Origin: Oscillospiraceae bacterium
GTDB lineage: Bacteria; Bacillota; Clostridia; Oscillospirales; Ruminococcaceae
Length of the DNA: 64,000 bases
Direction: 5' to 3'
Assembly (NCBI GenBank): GCA_016296505.1
Contig: JAEDJD010000001.1
Span: 124,001 to 188,000 of the forward strand
Shown here one piece after another: positions 51,310 to 61,046 of this stretch. Every line of letters starts with the position of its first letter. The first letter of the stretch is position 1. Made by a program: the position numbers and the translations under genes. The notes beneath the pieces are model-generated. The model was not told where the DNA came from and searched no databases. It saw nothing but the letters and a program-made list of their open reading frames with translations.

Positions 51310-53394
51310 TTATTGCACGCGGATTGTTTCCATTGCTTGCGCATTGGGACCGTTTGCGCTAAAGCTGTTCATGGCGAACAGTAGGTCAGTGATGCCCTGC
51401 TCACGCAGGAAGTTGATTGCATTCAGATTGAAATACCGCATATCCATGACATAAATCGCCTCGAAAGACGAAGTAAGGAACGGAACCAACGCATTACCAT
51501 AGCTATCCTTAATGATGCAAAGCCGTCTGCCGTTTGGCATATCGGTGTCGATCTTCACAATATGGTCGTCACCTGACATATACGTCATATACCAGCTTAC
51601 GGGCGCAGTATTTTCGATGTTCATGAACAAGCTGCCTTGGTAGGGCGAAGCAAAGCTGCGGTTATAATAAGTTGTGGTATAATTTGCCTTGGGCACGTAC
51701 CAAAAGAATTCTTCCGGATTTTCCTTGAGGATGATATTATTCGAGTAGCCGTAAAGCGTGCCGACATACCCCTCTTTGGAATGTCGCTCGTAGTCGTCCA
51801 GACGCGCAAACGGTACGCGTGCAACAGCAGAGAATTCTTCTGCTGCATAGAACGCGCCGAGCGATGACCAGTGGTGATCGGTTCGCATAAAGATCGGCTC
51901 GTCCTGATGCTTTTCGAGCGCGCCGTATGCGTCGACAGGCTTGACGCCGTTGAGACAAGCGTTGATATGGTCGATGTTTGCCTTTTCGCTTGTGATAAGG
52001 TGCTGGAATTCCTCCGGTGTATAGTAGGAGCAGACGGTCGGTACAACCATCGAGTACATATTGACGTCAGGGAGATCTGCCTGATAGCGGTTGAGGATAT
52101 TGGCATAATTCTCGCCCATTGTTTCCCAACCGCCGAACAGCATAATGCCACGGTTATCGACGATTAAAATATTATTACTCAGCTCACCCTCACGCTCTGG
52201 CTCAGCAGACGTATTCTCCACAGTGGTTGTAGTGGTTTCAGAAATTGTAGTCAGAACTGCGCCGCTTAGATGTGATGCAGTTGTTTGCTGCGCAGAAGTT
52301 GTAGTTGTGAGAGATGTGGTTTCGGTTGTATTTGGCTGTTTTGCAGGTACATTGCCGATGATGACGGCACTGCCGCTAAGACCGAATGATTTTCGGAAAT
52401 TCTGAATCCAGCCTTTAAAAGTTGAGCGGAATGGAACCGTATCGTTATAATATTCCGCAATACCGCCGGTTAACTTGCCGTTACGATAGTTGTCGATGGA
52501 GATTTCAGGCATTGTGGCAAGTGTACGATTTTCTTCCATGGAAACGGTAGGACGTTCCAAAAACAGCATTCCAATGGCAATACCGAATAGCAGCACAAGA
52601 CAGACCGCAATATTCCAACAAGCAAAGGCGCGTTCTGTACGGCGCGTAGTATCGGCGGCGCGGATGCTGCCTGATTTTTTATTCCATGTTCGGTCAAAAT
52701 CCCGTTTCATTTTACGGACGGCAGATTTTGAGTCCTCTGTTTGCTGTTGATATTGTTTTGCAGCCTCGACATCGCTCATAGTAGGCTGCTTAGGGGTCAG
52801 ACGCCGCAGCTCACGAATGACTTTTTCTTCGCTTTTGCGTTGTTCCTGTTTGATATCAGGCGTAATCTGTGCAGATTTCTCGGTATCGGGTATTGTCGGA
52901 TGTTCATTCTGCGGAGTGAGCGCTTGATCGGAAGCAGGAGATTCCGACTTTGATTCCGTATGATCCGGTTCAGATTTTTGTTTTGTGACCTCTGCGACAA
53001 TCTGGTTGACGAGAGCGTCTGTGACCGGTGATTTCGGTTTGCTTTCGGAAGAAGCAAGCAGCGCGTCGATGATGTCGTCGGGATTCTGCGTTGATTTTGA
53101 TTCCTCTGGCTTTACGATTTCGTCAAGCCACCCGAATTTTCCGGTTGAATTGGAGACCGGAACCGGAGCTGTTTTATTATGCAGCGGAGCCTTGGGCGGA
53201 GCCGGTTCTGCCTGTTCGAGTATCTGGCTGACCGTCTTATGCGCGTGCTCCTTATCCTTATCCTCCAGAACGGCAGCTTCACGCCGAATTGCTCTGGCCT
53301 GTGCGATTGCGGTACGCCGGTCGAGTTTTTGTTCTTCCTGCGGTGCAGCGTCAGTCGTTTCTCGGATTTCTTCCGACGGATCGTGATTCGGCAT
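51310..53394 (-). CDS. DHHW-family protein with long cytoplasmic extension
   Basis: This 694-residue protein has a disordered, charged cytoplasmic region of about 258 residues, one membrane helix (259-279), the EENRTLATMPEIS motif just after it, a Thr/Ser-rich linker (355-391) and an extracellular SGNH-like domain with DHHW at 506-509 and KDSYGNALVPF near 650. DHHW/AlgX-type domains act with MBOAT proteins in O-acylation of exported polymers. The long N-terminal extension is unusual, as most family members start at the membrane helix. A hydrolase or transferase role on the outer surface is inferred from family and operon. AAAGGAG lies eight bases before the ATG. Confidence 0.88.
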   Translation of the reverse strand: MPNHDPSEEIRETTDAAPQEEQKLDRRTAIAQARAIRREAAVLEDKDKEHAHKTVSQILEQAEPAPPKAPLHNKTAPVPVSNSTGKFGWLDEIVKPEESKSTQNPDDIIDALLASSESKPKSPVTDALVNQIVAEVTKQKSEPDHTESKSESPASDQALTPQNEHPTIPDTEKSAQITPDIKQEQRKSEEKVIRELRRLTPKQPTMSDVEAAKQYQQQTEDSKSAVRKMKRDFDRTWNKKSGSIRAADTTRRTERAFACWNIAVCLVLLFGIAIGMLFLERPTVSMEENRTLATMPEISIDNYRNGKLTGGIAEYYNDTVPFRSTFKGWIQNFRKSFGLSGSAVIIGNVPAKQPNTTETTSLTTTTSAQQTTASHLSGAVLTTISETTTTTVENTSAEPEREGELSNNILIVDNRGIMLFGGWETMGENYANILNRYQADLPDVNMYSMVVPTVCSYYTPEEFQHLITSEKANIDHINACLNGVKPVDAYGALEKHQDEPIFMRTDHHWSSLGAFYAAEEFSAVARVPFARLDDYERHSKEGYVGTLYGYSNNIILKENPEEFFWYVPKANYTTTYYNRSFASPYQGSLFMNIENTAPVSWYMTYMSGDDHIVKIDTDMPNGRRLCIIKDSYGNALVPFLTSSFEAIYVMDMRYFNLNAINFLREQGITDLLFAMNSFSANGPNAQAMETIRVQ

Positions 53395-53449
53395 CGCAAA
53401 CGCTCCTTTCTTTGATTTGTTCTATTTATTATATGGTATTCCTGCCGCT

Positions 53450-54862
53450 TTAGAAACGGAAATACAGGAACGGATTATTCGTTGCGTCAACAAGGAAAAT
53501 GCTGCTGACAATCAGCAATGCTGCATTGCAGAGAATCTGGAATGCGTCAACAGCAAGAACCGCAGCAGAGAAACGCTTTTTCAGTGCCTGCAATCCGTCA
53601 TAGATCGGGAAGCAGCAGATCACGGCTGCGAGCAGCAGGAACAGATTATTCTGAATGGAAAGTTCCAGAACATTATCGGTAAGCGCATTGCCATTGAGTC
53701 CGATCAGGTTCTTGAAGAAATCGCCCAATCTGCCGAAATCCTCGAAATAGAAGATACCAAATCCGATGAAAATAATAATTTTACTGTAAATATGTCGAAT
53801 GACAAGTGGAATCTTTTTCATACGCTTCTTGCCGATCAGCTGTTCAATCAGAATAAACAAGCCGAAATACAGACCCCAGATAATGAAATTCCAGCTTGCA
53901 CCGTGCCAGAGACCGGTGCAGAACCAGACAAGGAACAAACCGCCGTATTTTCTGCGCTTACCAAAGATCGGAACATAGAGCAGATAATCGCGGAAAAATG
54001 TGCCCAGTGAAATATGCCAGCGCTGCCAGAATTCGGAGATATCCTTGCAAAGAAACGGATGACGGAAGTTTTCGTCAAAATGGAATCCGAACATTTTTCC
54101 CATGCCGATTGCCATATCGGAATAACCCGAAAAATCGAAGTAAATGTGCATCGCATAGACAATGACTGCATACCATGTTCCGGCAACGGAGATTGCTGTG
54201 CCTTCTGTTCCGAAGAACTGTTCGACAATAATCGAGAGATGGTTTGCAAGAATGACCTTTTTTCCGAGACCGATCACGAGTCTGGTAAAGCCGTCGCTGA
54301 AGTTCTTCAGTGTTATGTGACGCGTTTTGATTTCGTCGGCAATGGTAGAGTATCGAACAATCGGACCTGCAATCAGCTGCGGAAACATGGAAATATAGAG
54401 CAGCAGGTGACCGGGATTTTTCTGAACGTCGATTTTTTCCCAGTAAAGGTCGATGATATAGGAGAGAATCTGGAACGTATAGAAGCTGATGCCGATTGGC
54501 AGCGTCAGTTGCGGTACAGGCAAATTGACGCCGGGGATCAGATTGAGATTTTCGACGATAAAGCCGCTATATTTAAATACGCCGAGTAAGCCGAGATTGA
54601 AAATCAGACTGAGAATCATGAAAAATTTTGCGCCGCCGGCTTTTTCACGCTTCTGACACCCATTGATGCCAAGTCCAAACAGATAATTTGTCAGGACGCT
54701 AATTAGCATCAGGATAATATAGATCGGCTCGCCCCATACATAGAAGATCAGGGAGAATAGTGTCAGTGTAAAATTCTTGATCTTCAAAGACGGCGAAAGC
54801 CCGTAGCATAAAAGGCATACGGGCAGAAACAAATATAGAAAATACAGGCTTGAAAATACCAT
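53450..54862 (-). CDS. MBOAT-family O-acyltransferase (AlgI/DltB-like)
   Basis: This 470-residue polytopic membrane protein (about 11 spans) has the MBOAT signature segments QLIAGPIVRYS, DFSGYSDMAIGMGKMFGF, FWQRWHISLGTFFRDYLL and the catalytic histidine in TGLWHGASWNF. It passes an acyl group across the membrane to a surface polymer, with the DHHW protein and ACP of the same operon as partners. The YLPxS/FxFxLFPVCLLCYG-like N-terminus is also typical. AGGAG precedes the ATG by nine bases, and a 17-spaced promoter is upstream. Confidence 0.94.
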   Translation of the reverse strand: MVFSSLYFLYLFLPVCLLCYGLSPSLKIKNFTLTLFSLIFYVWGEPIYIILMLISVLTNYLFGLGINGCQKREKAGGAKFFMILSLIFNLGLLGVFKYSGFIVENLNLIPGVNLPVPQLTLPIGISFYTFQILSYIIDLYWEKIDVQKNPGHLLLYISMFPQLIAGPIVRYSTIADEIKTRHITLKNFSDGFTRLVIGLGKKVILANHLSIIVEQFFGTEGTAISVAGTWYAVIVYAMHIYFDFSGYSDMAIGMGKMFGFHFDENFRHPFLCKDISEFWQRWHISLGTFFRDYLLYVPIFGKRRKYGGLFLVWFCTGLWHGASWNFIIWGLYFGLFILIEQLIGKKRMKKIPLVIRHIYSKIIIFIGFGIFYFEDFGRLGDFFKNLIGLNGNALTDNVLELSIQNNLFLLLAAVICCFPIYDGLQALKKRFSAAVLAVDAFQILCNAALLIVSSIFLVDATNNPFLYFRF

Positions 54863-54968
54863 ATCAAAACGCTCCTGCTTTTGTTCTTCGCTGTGCAGAA
54901 TTCTACACAGAAATTGTATGTTTCTCTCTGTAATGATACAGTGTTATCCATTTGACACACTTTTCTTT

Positions 54969-54997
54969 ATTATAGCATAAAACGACGAAACTTGCAA
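54969..54997 (-). promoter_or_regulatory. Promoter of the MBOAT operon
   Basis: On the minus strand, TTGCAA (54992-54997) and TATAAT (54969-54974) are separated by 17 bases. Confidence 0.8.
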
Positions 54998-55070
54998 GGG
55001 GTTTTGCAGATTTTATGCGCTTTTTTCGCGATTATGATATCGATGATGTCAATCGTGGAATGGAACGCCG

Positions 55071-55107
55071 AAAAAGCACGGCTGCAAATACCGCAGTCGT
55101 GCTTTTT
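55071..55107 (-). terminator. Terminator of the M48 protease gene
   Basis: A 15-bp stem (55071-55085 with 55093-55107, one G-T pair) has T and A runs built into its base, so it may work in both directions. Confidence 0.85.
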
Positions 55108-55110
55108 AGC

Positions 55111-56556
55111 TTAGTACAATTCTCCGCTTCCGTTCCATTGGATCAGCGCACGCAGTCGCTTCGGCATGGTCGGATGCGTAGAGAGCAAATTGATGAGCCA
55201 GAGGAAAAATCCGCGCTCATTGATTGTAGTATTCACGTAATCCTGTACATCAACCATCGGATACAGATGTCGGTCAACAATCAGCATCATAATCGCTCGA
55301 ACACCGTCGTAATTGGTCAGGCGCTGTGCGAGACGGTCGCAGCTGAATTCGCGGGTACGGGATGCAATCTGTCCAAAGAACGGAATGTTTGATGAAAACA
55401 GAATCGGGAGATTATAATGCAGCGTAGCGTGGCCATAATAAATATGCGATATTTCATGTGCGATGATGAAAGCGAGCGCATTCATATCCTTATGTTCACG
55501 ATAGGCGACTTCAAAGATTTCCGTATTGATGAGGATATATTGTCTGCCGAAAATGAAGCTTGAAAATGCATTGAGCATACCGTTTTGCTGCACGATGTAC
55601 GCTTCTGGTACGCGTTTCATGCCGAGTCGATATGCATAGGAGTGAATCAGAGAATAAATTTCTGGGAAATTATTTTGCGTTATTTTGAGGCTGGCAGCCT
55701 TGACAGACGCAAAAGTCAGATACAGCGTGAAAAACAGTGTTACAATACTCAATAGACCGTAGAAGAACAGGGTGATTTCGCTAGGGATTTCCTCCATGAA
55801 TGTTTCAATGTATTTACTCCGTTCGCGTTCTATTTCCCGTTGTTTTTCACGCTCAGATTTTTCTTTTTTCTTTTCATCTTCCGCGTTTGTTTCGGAATCC
55901 GTCGATTCATCTGAATCTGCTTCGGCATCTGACTGTTCGGCTAAAACATCCGAAATGAGATGATCACTGAAATCCTGCATATCCGTCCGAAAGTCTTTGA
56001 AATTCACAACGAGAAGAATCAAAACCGAGAGAATAATCAGAACATTTAGCTCGATCAAGCGGCGATACCAGCGCCGTTCATGGCTATGTCGATAGCTATA
56101 GGCTTCTTCCTTGGAAATCGGAGGCAGCGCCATAATGCGCTCATAATCCGAAGCATAAACAACAGAATCCTTGGGCGGAGTCGGACCGCCGTATTGCGTC
56201 GGTGTGACTGGATGACCGGCGATTGCAGGTTGCCGGAAACCATCCGCAGGAGCCTGATTTTGAATCATTGGCGTAGGTGGCGTAAGCTGTACTTCTGGTG
56301 GCGCAGGAGGAGTAACTGATACAGTTGGAGCGACTGGCGTAGGTGGAACGACTGGTGCAGTAGACGGCGGCAGCGGCTGTTCTGATTTTGCTGCGGAAAT
56401 AGATGACGTTTGGAGCCGCGTTGGCGGAGTCAGCATTGCTTCCGGTGGAAGCGGTGGTTTTTCATCAGGCAGCGGGATATCGGAACTGGGTTGCTGTGGG
56501 ATATCCAACGGTGCCATGCCAGGGTTCTGTTGTGTCGAATCAAATTTGTCTTCCAT
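55111..56556 (-). CDS. M48 family membrane metalloprotease with Pro-rich N-terminus
   Basis: This 481-residue protein has a Pro/Thr-rich disordered N-terminus (residues 1-140), a first membrane helix (about 167-185), a very acidic then basic segment (205-248, with DSDESTDSE and KSEREKQRE), a second helix (261-283) and an M48 domain with the zinc motif HEISH at 367-371 and the downstream RTREFSCDRLAQ, whose glutamate is the third ligand. M48 proteins such as HtpX clear damaged membrane proteins. The Pro-rich and charged regions are additions to the usual layout. The start at 56556 is fixed by a GGAGG site. Confidence 0.9.
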   Translation of the reverse strand: MEDKFDSTQQNPGMAPLDIPQQPSSDIPLPDEKPPLPPEAMLTPPTRLQTSSISAAKSEQPLPPSTAPVVPPTPVAPTVSVTPPAPPEVQLTPPTPMIQNQAPADGFRQPAIAGHPVTPTQYGGPTPPKDSVVYASDYERIMALPPISKEEAYSYRHSHERRWYRRLIELNVLIILSVLILLVVNFKDFRTDMQDFSDHLISDVLAEQSDAEADSDESTDSETNAEDEKKKEKSEREKQREIERERSKYIETFMEEIPSEITLFFYGLLSIVTLFFTLYLTFASVKAASLKITQNNFPEIYSLIHSYAYRLGMKRVPEAYIVQQNGMLNAFSSFIFGRQYILINTEIFEVAYREHKDMNALAFIIAHEISHIYYGHATLHYNLPILFSSNIPFFGQIASRTREFSCDRLAQRLTNYDGVRAIMMLIVDRHLYPMVDVQDYVNTTINERGFFLWLINLLSTHPTMPKRLRALIQWNGSGELY

Positions 56557-56645
56557 AATTCCTCCTGAATGTAAATGATGTTTGGCTTGTGGATATGACA
56601 TGATAATTTGCGAGATTGATATTGCCCGCAAATCAGCACATATAT

Positions 56646-56674
56646 ATCATACCATACAATTCAATTTCCGTCAA
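56646..56674 (-). promoter_or_regulatory. Promoter of the M48 protease gene
   Basis: On the minus strand, TTGACG (56669-56674) and TATGAT (56646-56651) are separated by 17 bases. Confidence 0.8.
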
Positions 56675-56769
56675 GCTTTACGCAGGACTTTATCGAATTA
56701 TGCGCCGTGTTGTCAATGGATGCAATGCATATCTTATCATTGAAATACCTTTGTAATATGAAAAAACAG

Positions 56770-56800
56770 CAAGCCGATCCGGTAAACCCGAATCGGCTTG
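56770..56800 (-). terminator. Terminator of the hydrogenase operon
   Basis: A 9-bp perfect outer stem (56770-56778 with 56792-56800) with a GC-rich inner part is followed on the minus strand by a run of T (plus-strand A at 56761-56766). Confidence 0.85.
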
Positions 56801-56813
56801 TATGATTCAAAAA

Positions 56814-58589
56814 TCAGAAGTTAATCTTTCTTGCGACATAGCTTGTGTGCAGAAGCTCGTGTGCCTTATGGCTGCCCGGCTCGCCGAGATACTCTTTGTA
56901 GAGCGTCTGGATTGCAGGGTTATCCTGAGACTTACGAAGATCCATCTGTGCATCAACGCTGTACAATGCCTTTGCACGCTCTGCGCGCAGATCGGTGAAG
57001 TTGCGGACGGAAGCCGGCTGAATCGGCTGACCGCCGCCGTTGACGCAGCCACCCGGACAAGCCATGATCTCGATGAACTGATAATCAGCTTCACCGGCAC
57101 GAACCTTATCCATAAGTTTGCGAGCGTTTGCAAGACCGCTTGCAACAGCAACCTTGACGGTCAGACCGCCAACGGTATAGGAAGCTTCCTTAATGCCCTC
57201 GATGCCGCGGACATCAGTAAAGTCAAGCTTATCGTCAGCGAGCTTTTCACCGCTGATCTTCTCAACAGCAAAACGGAGAGCAGCCTCCATAACGCCGCCG
57301 GTTGCACCGAAGATCAATCCGCCGCCGGAATAGATGCCGAGCGGATCGTCGAACTTCTCATCCGGCAGGGAATTGAAGTTGATGCCAGCGCGGTCGATCA
57401 TTCTGCCAAGCTCACGGGTGGTAAGCGCGATATCAACATCCGGATAGCCGGAAGCAGACTGATCATCTCTGCCGCACTCAAATTTCTTAGCAGTACACGG
57501 CATGATCGAAACAGAAACGATATCCTTCGGATCCCAACCCATCTTCTCTGCGTAGTAGGTCTTGATGATCGCGCCCTGCATCTGCTGCGGGGACTTGCAG
57601 GTAGACAGATTCGGAATCAGATCCGGGAAGTAATGCTCACAGAACTTGATCCAGCCCGGAGAGCAGGAGGTGATCATCGGGAGAACGCCGCCCTTGGTGA
57701 CACGCTCAATCAGCTCCGTACCTTCCTCAAGGATGGTGAGGTCTGCGCCGTAGTTGGTATCGGTGACAACATCAAAGCCAAGTCTGCGGAGTGCAGCGAC
57801 CATTTTGCCCTCGACATTTGTGCCGATCGGGAGACCAAAGCATTCGCCAAGACCTGCGCGGACCGACGGAGCTGTCTGAACGACAACGTGCTTGGTCGGA
57901 TCAGCGATTGCCTTGAATACATCATCGGTATAATCCTTTTCGGAGAGTGCGCCTGTCGGGCAGGCCGTGATGCACTGACCACAGGAAACGCAAGCGGTTT
58001 CAGCAAGCGGCTTATTGAACTGCGAACCGATATTGGTGATGAAGCCGCGCTCGTTTGCACCGATGACGCCGATATTCTGAGTCACTGCACAAGCAGCAAC
58101 GCAACGACGGCAGAGGATGCACTTATTGTTATCACGGTACATATGTGCAGCAGAATCATCAATCGAATATTCTGTGCGCTCACCCTTGTAGAAGTCAGCG
58201 TCTGTGATGCCGAGATCATGAGCCAGCTTCTGAAGCTCACAGTTTTTGCTGCGAGCGCAGGAGAGACATTTCATATCGTGGTTAGAAAGCAGCAGCTCCA
58301 TTGTCTTTTTGCGAGAATCAAGTACCTTCGGGGAATTGGTCGTAACCTCCATGCCTTCGGATACCGGATAAACGCAGGCAGCGACAAGTCTTGCCGGTCC
58401 GAGATTCGGACCGCGCATTTCGGCAGCCTCAACCATACAAATACGGCAGGCACCGATTTCATTGATCTCTTTCAGATAGCAGAGCGTCGGAATTGTGACG
58501 CTTGCTGCGCGCGCAGCTTCCAGCACAGTGGAACCCTTCGGGACCTGTACTGCAAAGCCATTGATTTTTACATTTACCATATCACTCAT
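56814..58589 (-). CDS. hydA: [FeFe]-hydrogenase catalytic subunit HydA
   Basis: This 591-residue subunit of an electron-bifurcating hydrogenase has an N-terminal [2Fe-2S] domain (CYLKEINEIGACRICMVE), a His-ligated cluster region (NHDMKCLSCARSKNCELQ), two [4Fe-4S] motifs (CILCRRCVAAC, CVSCGQCITACP) and the H-cluster motifs TSCSPGW (307-313), MPCTAKKFEC (363-372) and MACPGGCVNGGGQP. All H-cluster cysteines are intact. With HydB and HydC it couples H2 formation to NADH and reduced ferredoxin in the cytoplasm. GGAGG lies nine bases before the ATG. Maturases HydE/F/G are not in the window. Confidence 0.97.
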   Translation of the reverse strand: MSDMVNVKINGFAVQVPKGSTVLEAARAASVTIPTLCYLKEINEIGACRICMVEAAEMRGPNLGPARLVAACVYPVSEGMEVTTNSPKVLDSRKKTMELLLSNHDMKCLSCARSKNCELQKLAHDLGITDADFYKGERTEYSIDDSAAHMYRDNNKCILCRRCVAACAVTQNIGVIGANERGFITNIGSQFNKPLAETACVSCGQCITACPTGALSEKDYTDDVFKAIADPTKHVVVQTAPSVRAGLGECFGLPIGTNVEGKMVAALRRLGFDVVTDTNYGADLTILEEGTELIERVTKGGVLPMITSCSPGWIKFCEHYFPDLIPNLSTCKSPQQMQGAIIKTYYAEKMGWDPKDIVSVSIMPCTAKKFECGRDDQSASGYPDVDIALTTRELGRMIDRAGINFNSLPDEKFDDPLGIYSGGGLIFGATGGVMEAALRFAVEKISGEKLADDKLDFTDVRGIEGIKEASYTVGGLTVKVAVASGLANARKLMDKVRAGEADYQFIEIMACPGGCVNGGGQPIQPASVRNFTDLRAERAKALYSVDAQMDLRKSQDNPAIQTLYKEYLGEPGSHKAHELLHTSYVARKINF

Positions 58590-58604
58590 GTCCTGAAGCC
58601 TCCT

Positions 58605-60512
58605 TTACTGCTTGCTGATTGCGCCGAACTTACATTTCTCGATACAAGCGCCGCACTTCACGCACTTCGAACTGTCGATTGCGAAAGAAGCGAGCTTATT
58701 GCCCGGAGCAGTGTAATCGGTTCTTTCAATCGCGGATGCAGGGCACTGTTTTGCACAGATTGAGCAGCCCTTGCACTTATCCTGATCAATGACGAAGTTG
58801 AGCAGGGACTTGCAGACGCCCGCCGGACACTTCTTGTCAACGATATGTGCAATATACTCATCGCGGAAGAAACGCAGGGTAGAAAGCACCGGATTCGGCG
58901 CAGTCTGACCGAGACCGCAGAGAGAATTTGCCTTGATGTACTGACAGAGATCCTCAAGCTTATCGAGATCAGAAAGCTCACCGTTTCCGCTGGTAATCTT
59001 GTCGAGAATCTCATAGAGACGCTTTGTACCGATACGGCAGGGCGTACACTTACCGCAGGATTCGTCCATCGTGAACTGCAGGAAGAACTTAGCGATATCA
59101 ACCATGCAGTTATCCTCATCGAGAACGATGAGACCGCCGGAGCCGATCATGCAGCCGATGCTTGCGAGGCTGTCGTAATCAACGTTAATATCGTAGTGTT
59201 CAGCCGGAATACAGCCGCCGGAAGGACCGCCAGCCTGTGCAGCCTTGAACTTCTTGCCGTTCGGAATGCCGCCGCCGATTTCTTCGATGATTTCGCGAAG
59301 CGTAGTACCCATCGGGATTTCAACGAGACCGGTATTCTTAATCTTACCGCCGAGTGCAAAAACCTTGGTGCCCTTTGCGGTTTCGGTACCCATAGAAGCA
59401 TACCACTGTGCACCATTGAGGATGATCTGCGGTACGTTTGCATAGGTTTCAACATTGTTGAGGATAGTCGGCTTCTGATAGAGACCCTTTTCAGCCGGGA
59501 ACGGCGGACGCGGACGCGGCTCGCCGCGGTTGCCCTCGATCGAGGTCATCAGAGCTGTTTCCTCGCCGCAGACGAAAGCGCCTGCACCGAGACGGAGATC
59601 AATATCGAAGTTGAAGCCGGTTCCGAAAATATCAGTACCGAGCATACCTTGTTCTCTTGCCTGCTCGATTGCGATACGGAGTCTCTGAACAGCGATCGGA
59701 TATTCAGCACGGACATAGATATAACCCTGCTGAGCGCCGATTGCGTAACCAGCGATTGTCATAGCTTCGAGTACAACGTGCGGATCGCCCTCCAGAACGG
59801 AACGGTCCATAAATGCGCCGGGGTCGCCCTCGTCGGCGTTGCAGCAGACATACTTGATGTCAGCGTCCGGAACGATGTTGCGGGCGAGCTTCCATTTCAT
59901 ACCGGTCGGGAAACCGCCGCCGCCTCTGCCGCGCAGACCGGAATCGAGAATTTCCTGAATAACAGCTTCCGGCGTCATTTCGGTGAGGACTTTGTGGAGC
60001 GCCTCATAGCCGCTTCTGCCGATGTACTCATTGATATCTTCCGGATTGATGAGACCGCAGTTACGGAGTGCAACGCGGTGCTGCTTTGCATAGAATGTTG
60101 TTTCGTTGAGGGATTTGATTTCATCCGAACCCTCGGTGACGGTTTCGTCATAGAGGAATTCCTTGATCGGCTTGCCGCCGATGAGATGCTCATCCACGAT
60201 ACGTGAAACCATTTCCATGGTGATATGCGTATAGAACGAGCCCTCCGGATACACGATCATGATCGGACCGCGCTCACAGAGACCGAAGCAGCCGGTGCGC
60301 ACGACAAAGATTTCATTGTCGATGCCTTTTTCTTTCAGAACCTTTTCCAACTCATCTGCGATCTTCATGGAACCGGAAGACGTACAACCGGTACCGCCGC
60401 AAATCAGGATATGCTTTCTGTACTTGGCGCCATCTGCCTCCTGTTCGAGACGGAGTGCCATTTCCTTACGCATTTCCTCCTTGATTGCAGTGAGTTCCTG
60501 CAAAGTTTTCAT
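58605..60512 (-). CDS. hydB: Bifurcating hydrogenase HydB, NuoF-like flavoprotein
   Basis: This 635-residue subunit has an N-terminal thioredoxin-like [2Fe-2S] domain (CGGTGCTSSG and GCFGLCERGP), the FMN/NADH domain with GRGGGGFPTGMKW and PRPRPPFPAEKGLYQKPT, the [4Fe-4S] motif ESCGKCTPCRIG, and two C-terminal ferredoxin clusters (CKGCSICAKQCP, CVKCGACIEKC). It binds FMN, oxidises or reduces NADH and is the presumed site of bifurcation. It lies between hydC (30 bases away) and hydA (15 bases away). An AGGAGG site precedes the ATG. Confidence 0.97.
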   Translation of the reverse strand: MKTLQELTAIKEEMRKEMALRLEQEADGAKYRKHILICGGTGCTSSGSMKIADELEKVLKEKGIDNEIFVVRTGCFGLCERGPIMIVYPEGSFYTHITMEMVSRIVDEHLIGGKPIKEFLYDETVTEGSDEIKSLNETTFYAKQHRVALRNCGLINPEDINEYIGRSGYEALHKVLTEMTPEAVIQEILDSGLRGRGGGGFPTGMKWKLARNIVPDADIKYVCCNADEGDPGAFMDRSVLEGDPHVVLEAMTIAGYAIGAQQGYIYVRAEYPIAVQRLRIAIEQAREQGMLGTDIFGTGFNFDIDLRLGAGAFVCGEETALMTSIEGNRGEPRPRPPFPAEKGLYQKPTILNNVETYANVPQIILNGAQWYASMGTETAKGTKVFALGGKIKNTGLVEIPMGTTLREIIEEIGGGIPNGKKFKAAQAGGPSGGCIPAEHYDINVDYDSLASIGCMIGSGGLIVLDEDNCMVDIAKFFLQFTMDESCGKCTPCRIGTKRLYEILDKITSGNGELSDLDKLEDLCQYIKANSLCGLGQTAPNPVLSTLRFFRDEYIAHIVDKKCPAGVCKSLLNFVIDQDKCKGCSICAKQCPASAIERTDYTAPGNKLASFAIDSSKCVKCGACIEKCKFGAISKQ

Positions 60513-60542
60513 AGTAAACCTCCTAATTTACAGTTCCCGATG

Positions 60543-61046
60543 TCAATCGGCATATTTTGCGAGAATATCCTTGACCTCTTGCAGATCGCCGGTGAGTCTG
60601 CCGTAAACGTCCTCGTTGATGGTAACGACAGGCGCAAGACCGCAGGCGCCGACACAGCGGCAGTCGTCGAGCGAGAACTTACCGTCCTGTGTAATCTCGC
60701 CGCTCTCGATGCCGAGTGCTTCCTCAAGCTTTTCCATAACAATGCCGGAACCTTTGACATAGCAAGCGGTACCGAGGCAGACCGAGATGCGGTATTTGCC
60801 TTTCGGGGACATGGTGAACTGTGCGTAGAAAGTTGCGACGCCGAATACCTTTTCAAGCGGGATATCCAGCTCCTCAGCGATCAATGTCTGGATTTCGATT
60901 GGCAGATAGCCATAGATTTCCTGTGCTTTCTGCATAATCGGCATCAGACAGCCCGGATCTTCACGGAGTGCGTCGATTGTTGCGCGAAGCTCCTGCTCCT
61001 GCTCCTGTGTACCGGTAAAGGGAATGGTTGCGATTTTTTTTGCCAT
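60543..61046 (-). CDS. hydC: Bifurcating hydrogenase HydC, NuoE-like subunit
   Basis: This 167-residue thioredoxin-fold [2Fe-2S] protein has the NuoE cysteine pattern CLGTAC (Cys-x4-Cys) then CRCVGACGLAP (Cys-x3-Cys). The helical N-terminus with GCLMPIMQKAQEIYGYLP and GVATFYAQF is also typical. It carries electrons between HydB and other centres. It is the first gene of the operon. The start is 61046 (MAKKIATIPF), 11 bases after AAGGAGG; the frame is open to 61178 but the upstream part overlaps the promoter region. Confidence 0.96.
   Translation of the reverse strand: MAKKIATIPFTGTQEQEQELRATIDALREDPGCLMPIMQKAQEIYGYLPIEIQTLIAEELDIPLEKVFGVATFYAQFTMSPKGKYRISVCLGTACYVKGSGIVMEKLEEALGIESGEITQDGKFSLDDCRCVGACGLAPVVTINEDVYGRLTGDLQEVKDILAKYAD

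Noticed and set aside
56802..58763. 653-codon open frame on the plus strand, opposite hydA
   Set aside because: It is fully antisense to a protein with intact H-cluster motifs. Its translation has no family features and no ribosome site. It arises from the codon use of hydA.
58845..60206. 453-codon open frame on the plus strand, opposite hydB
   Set aside because: It is antisense to the clearly coding hydB and its translation has no recognisable motifs or start signals.
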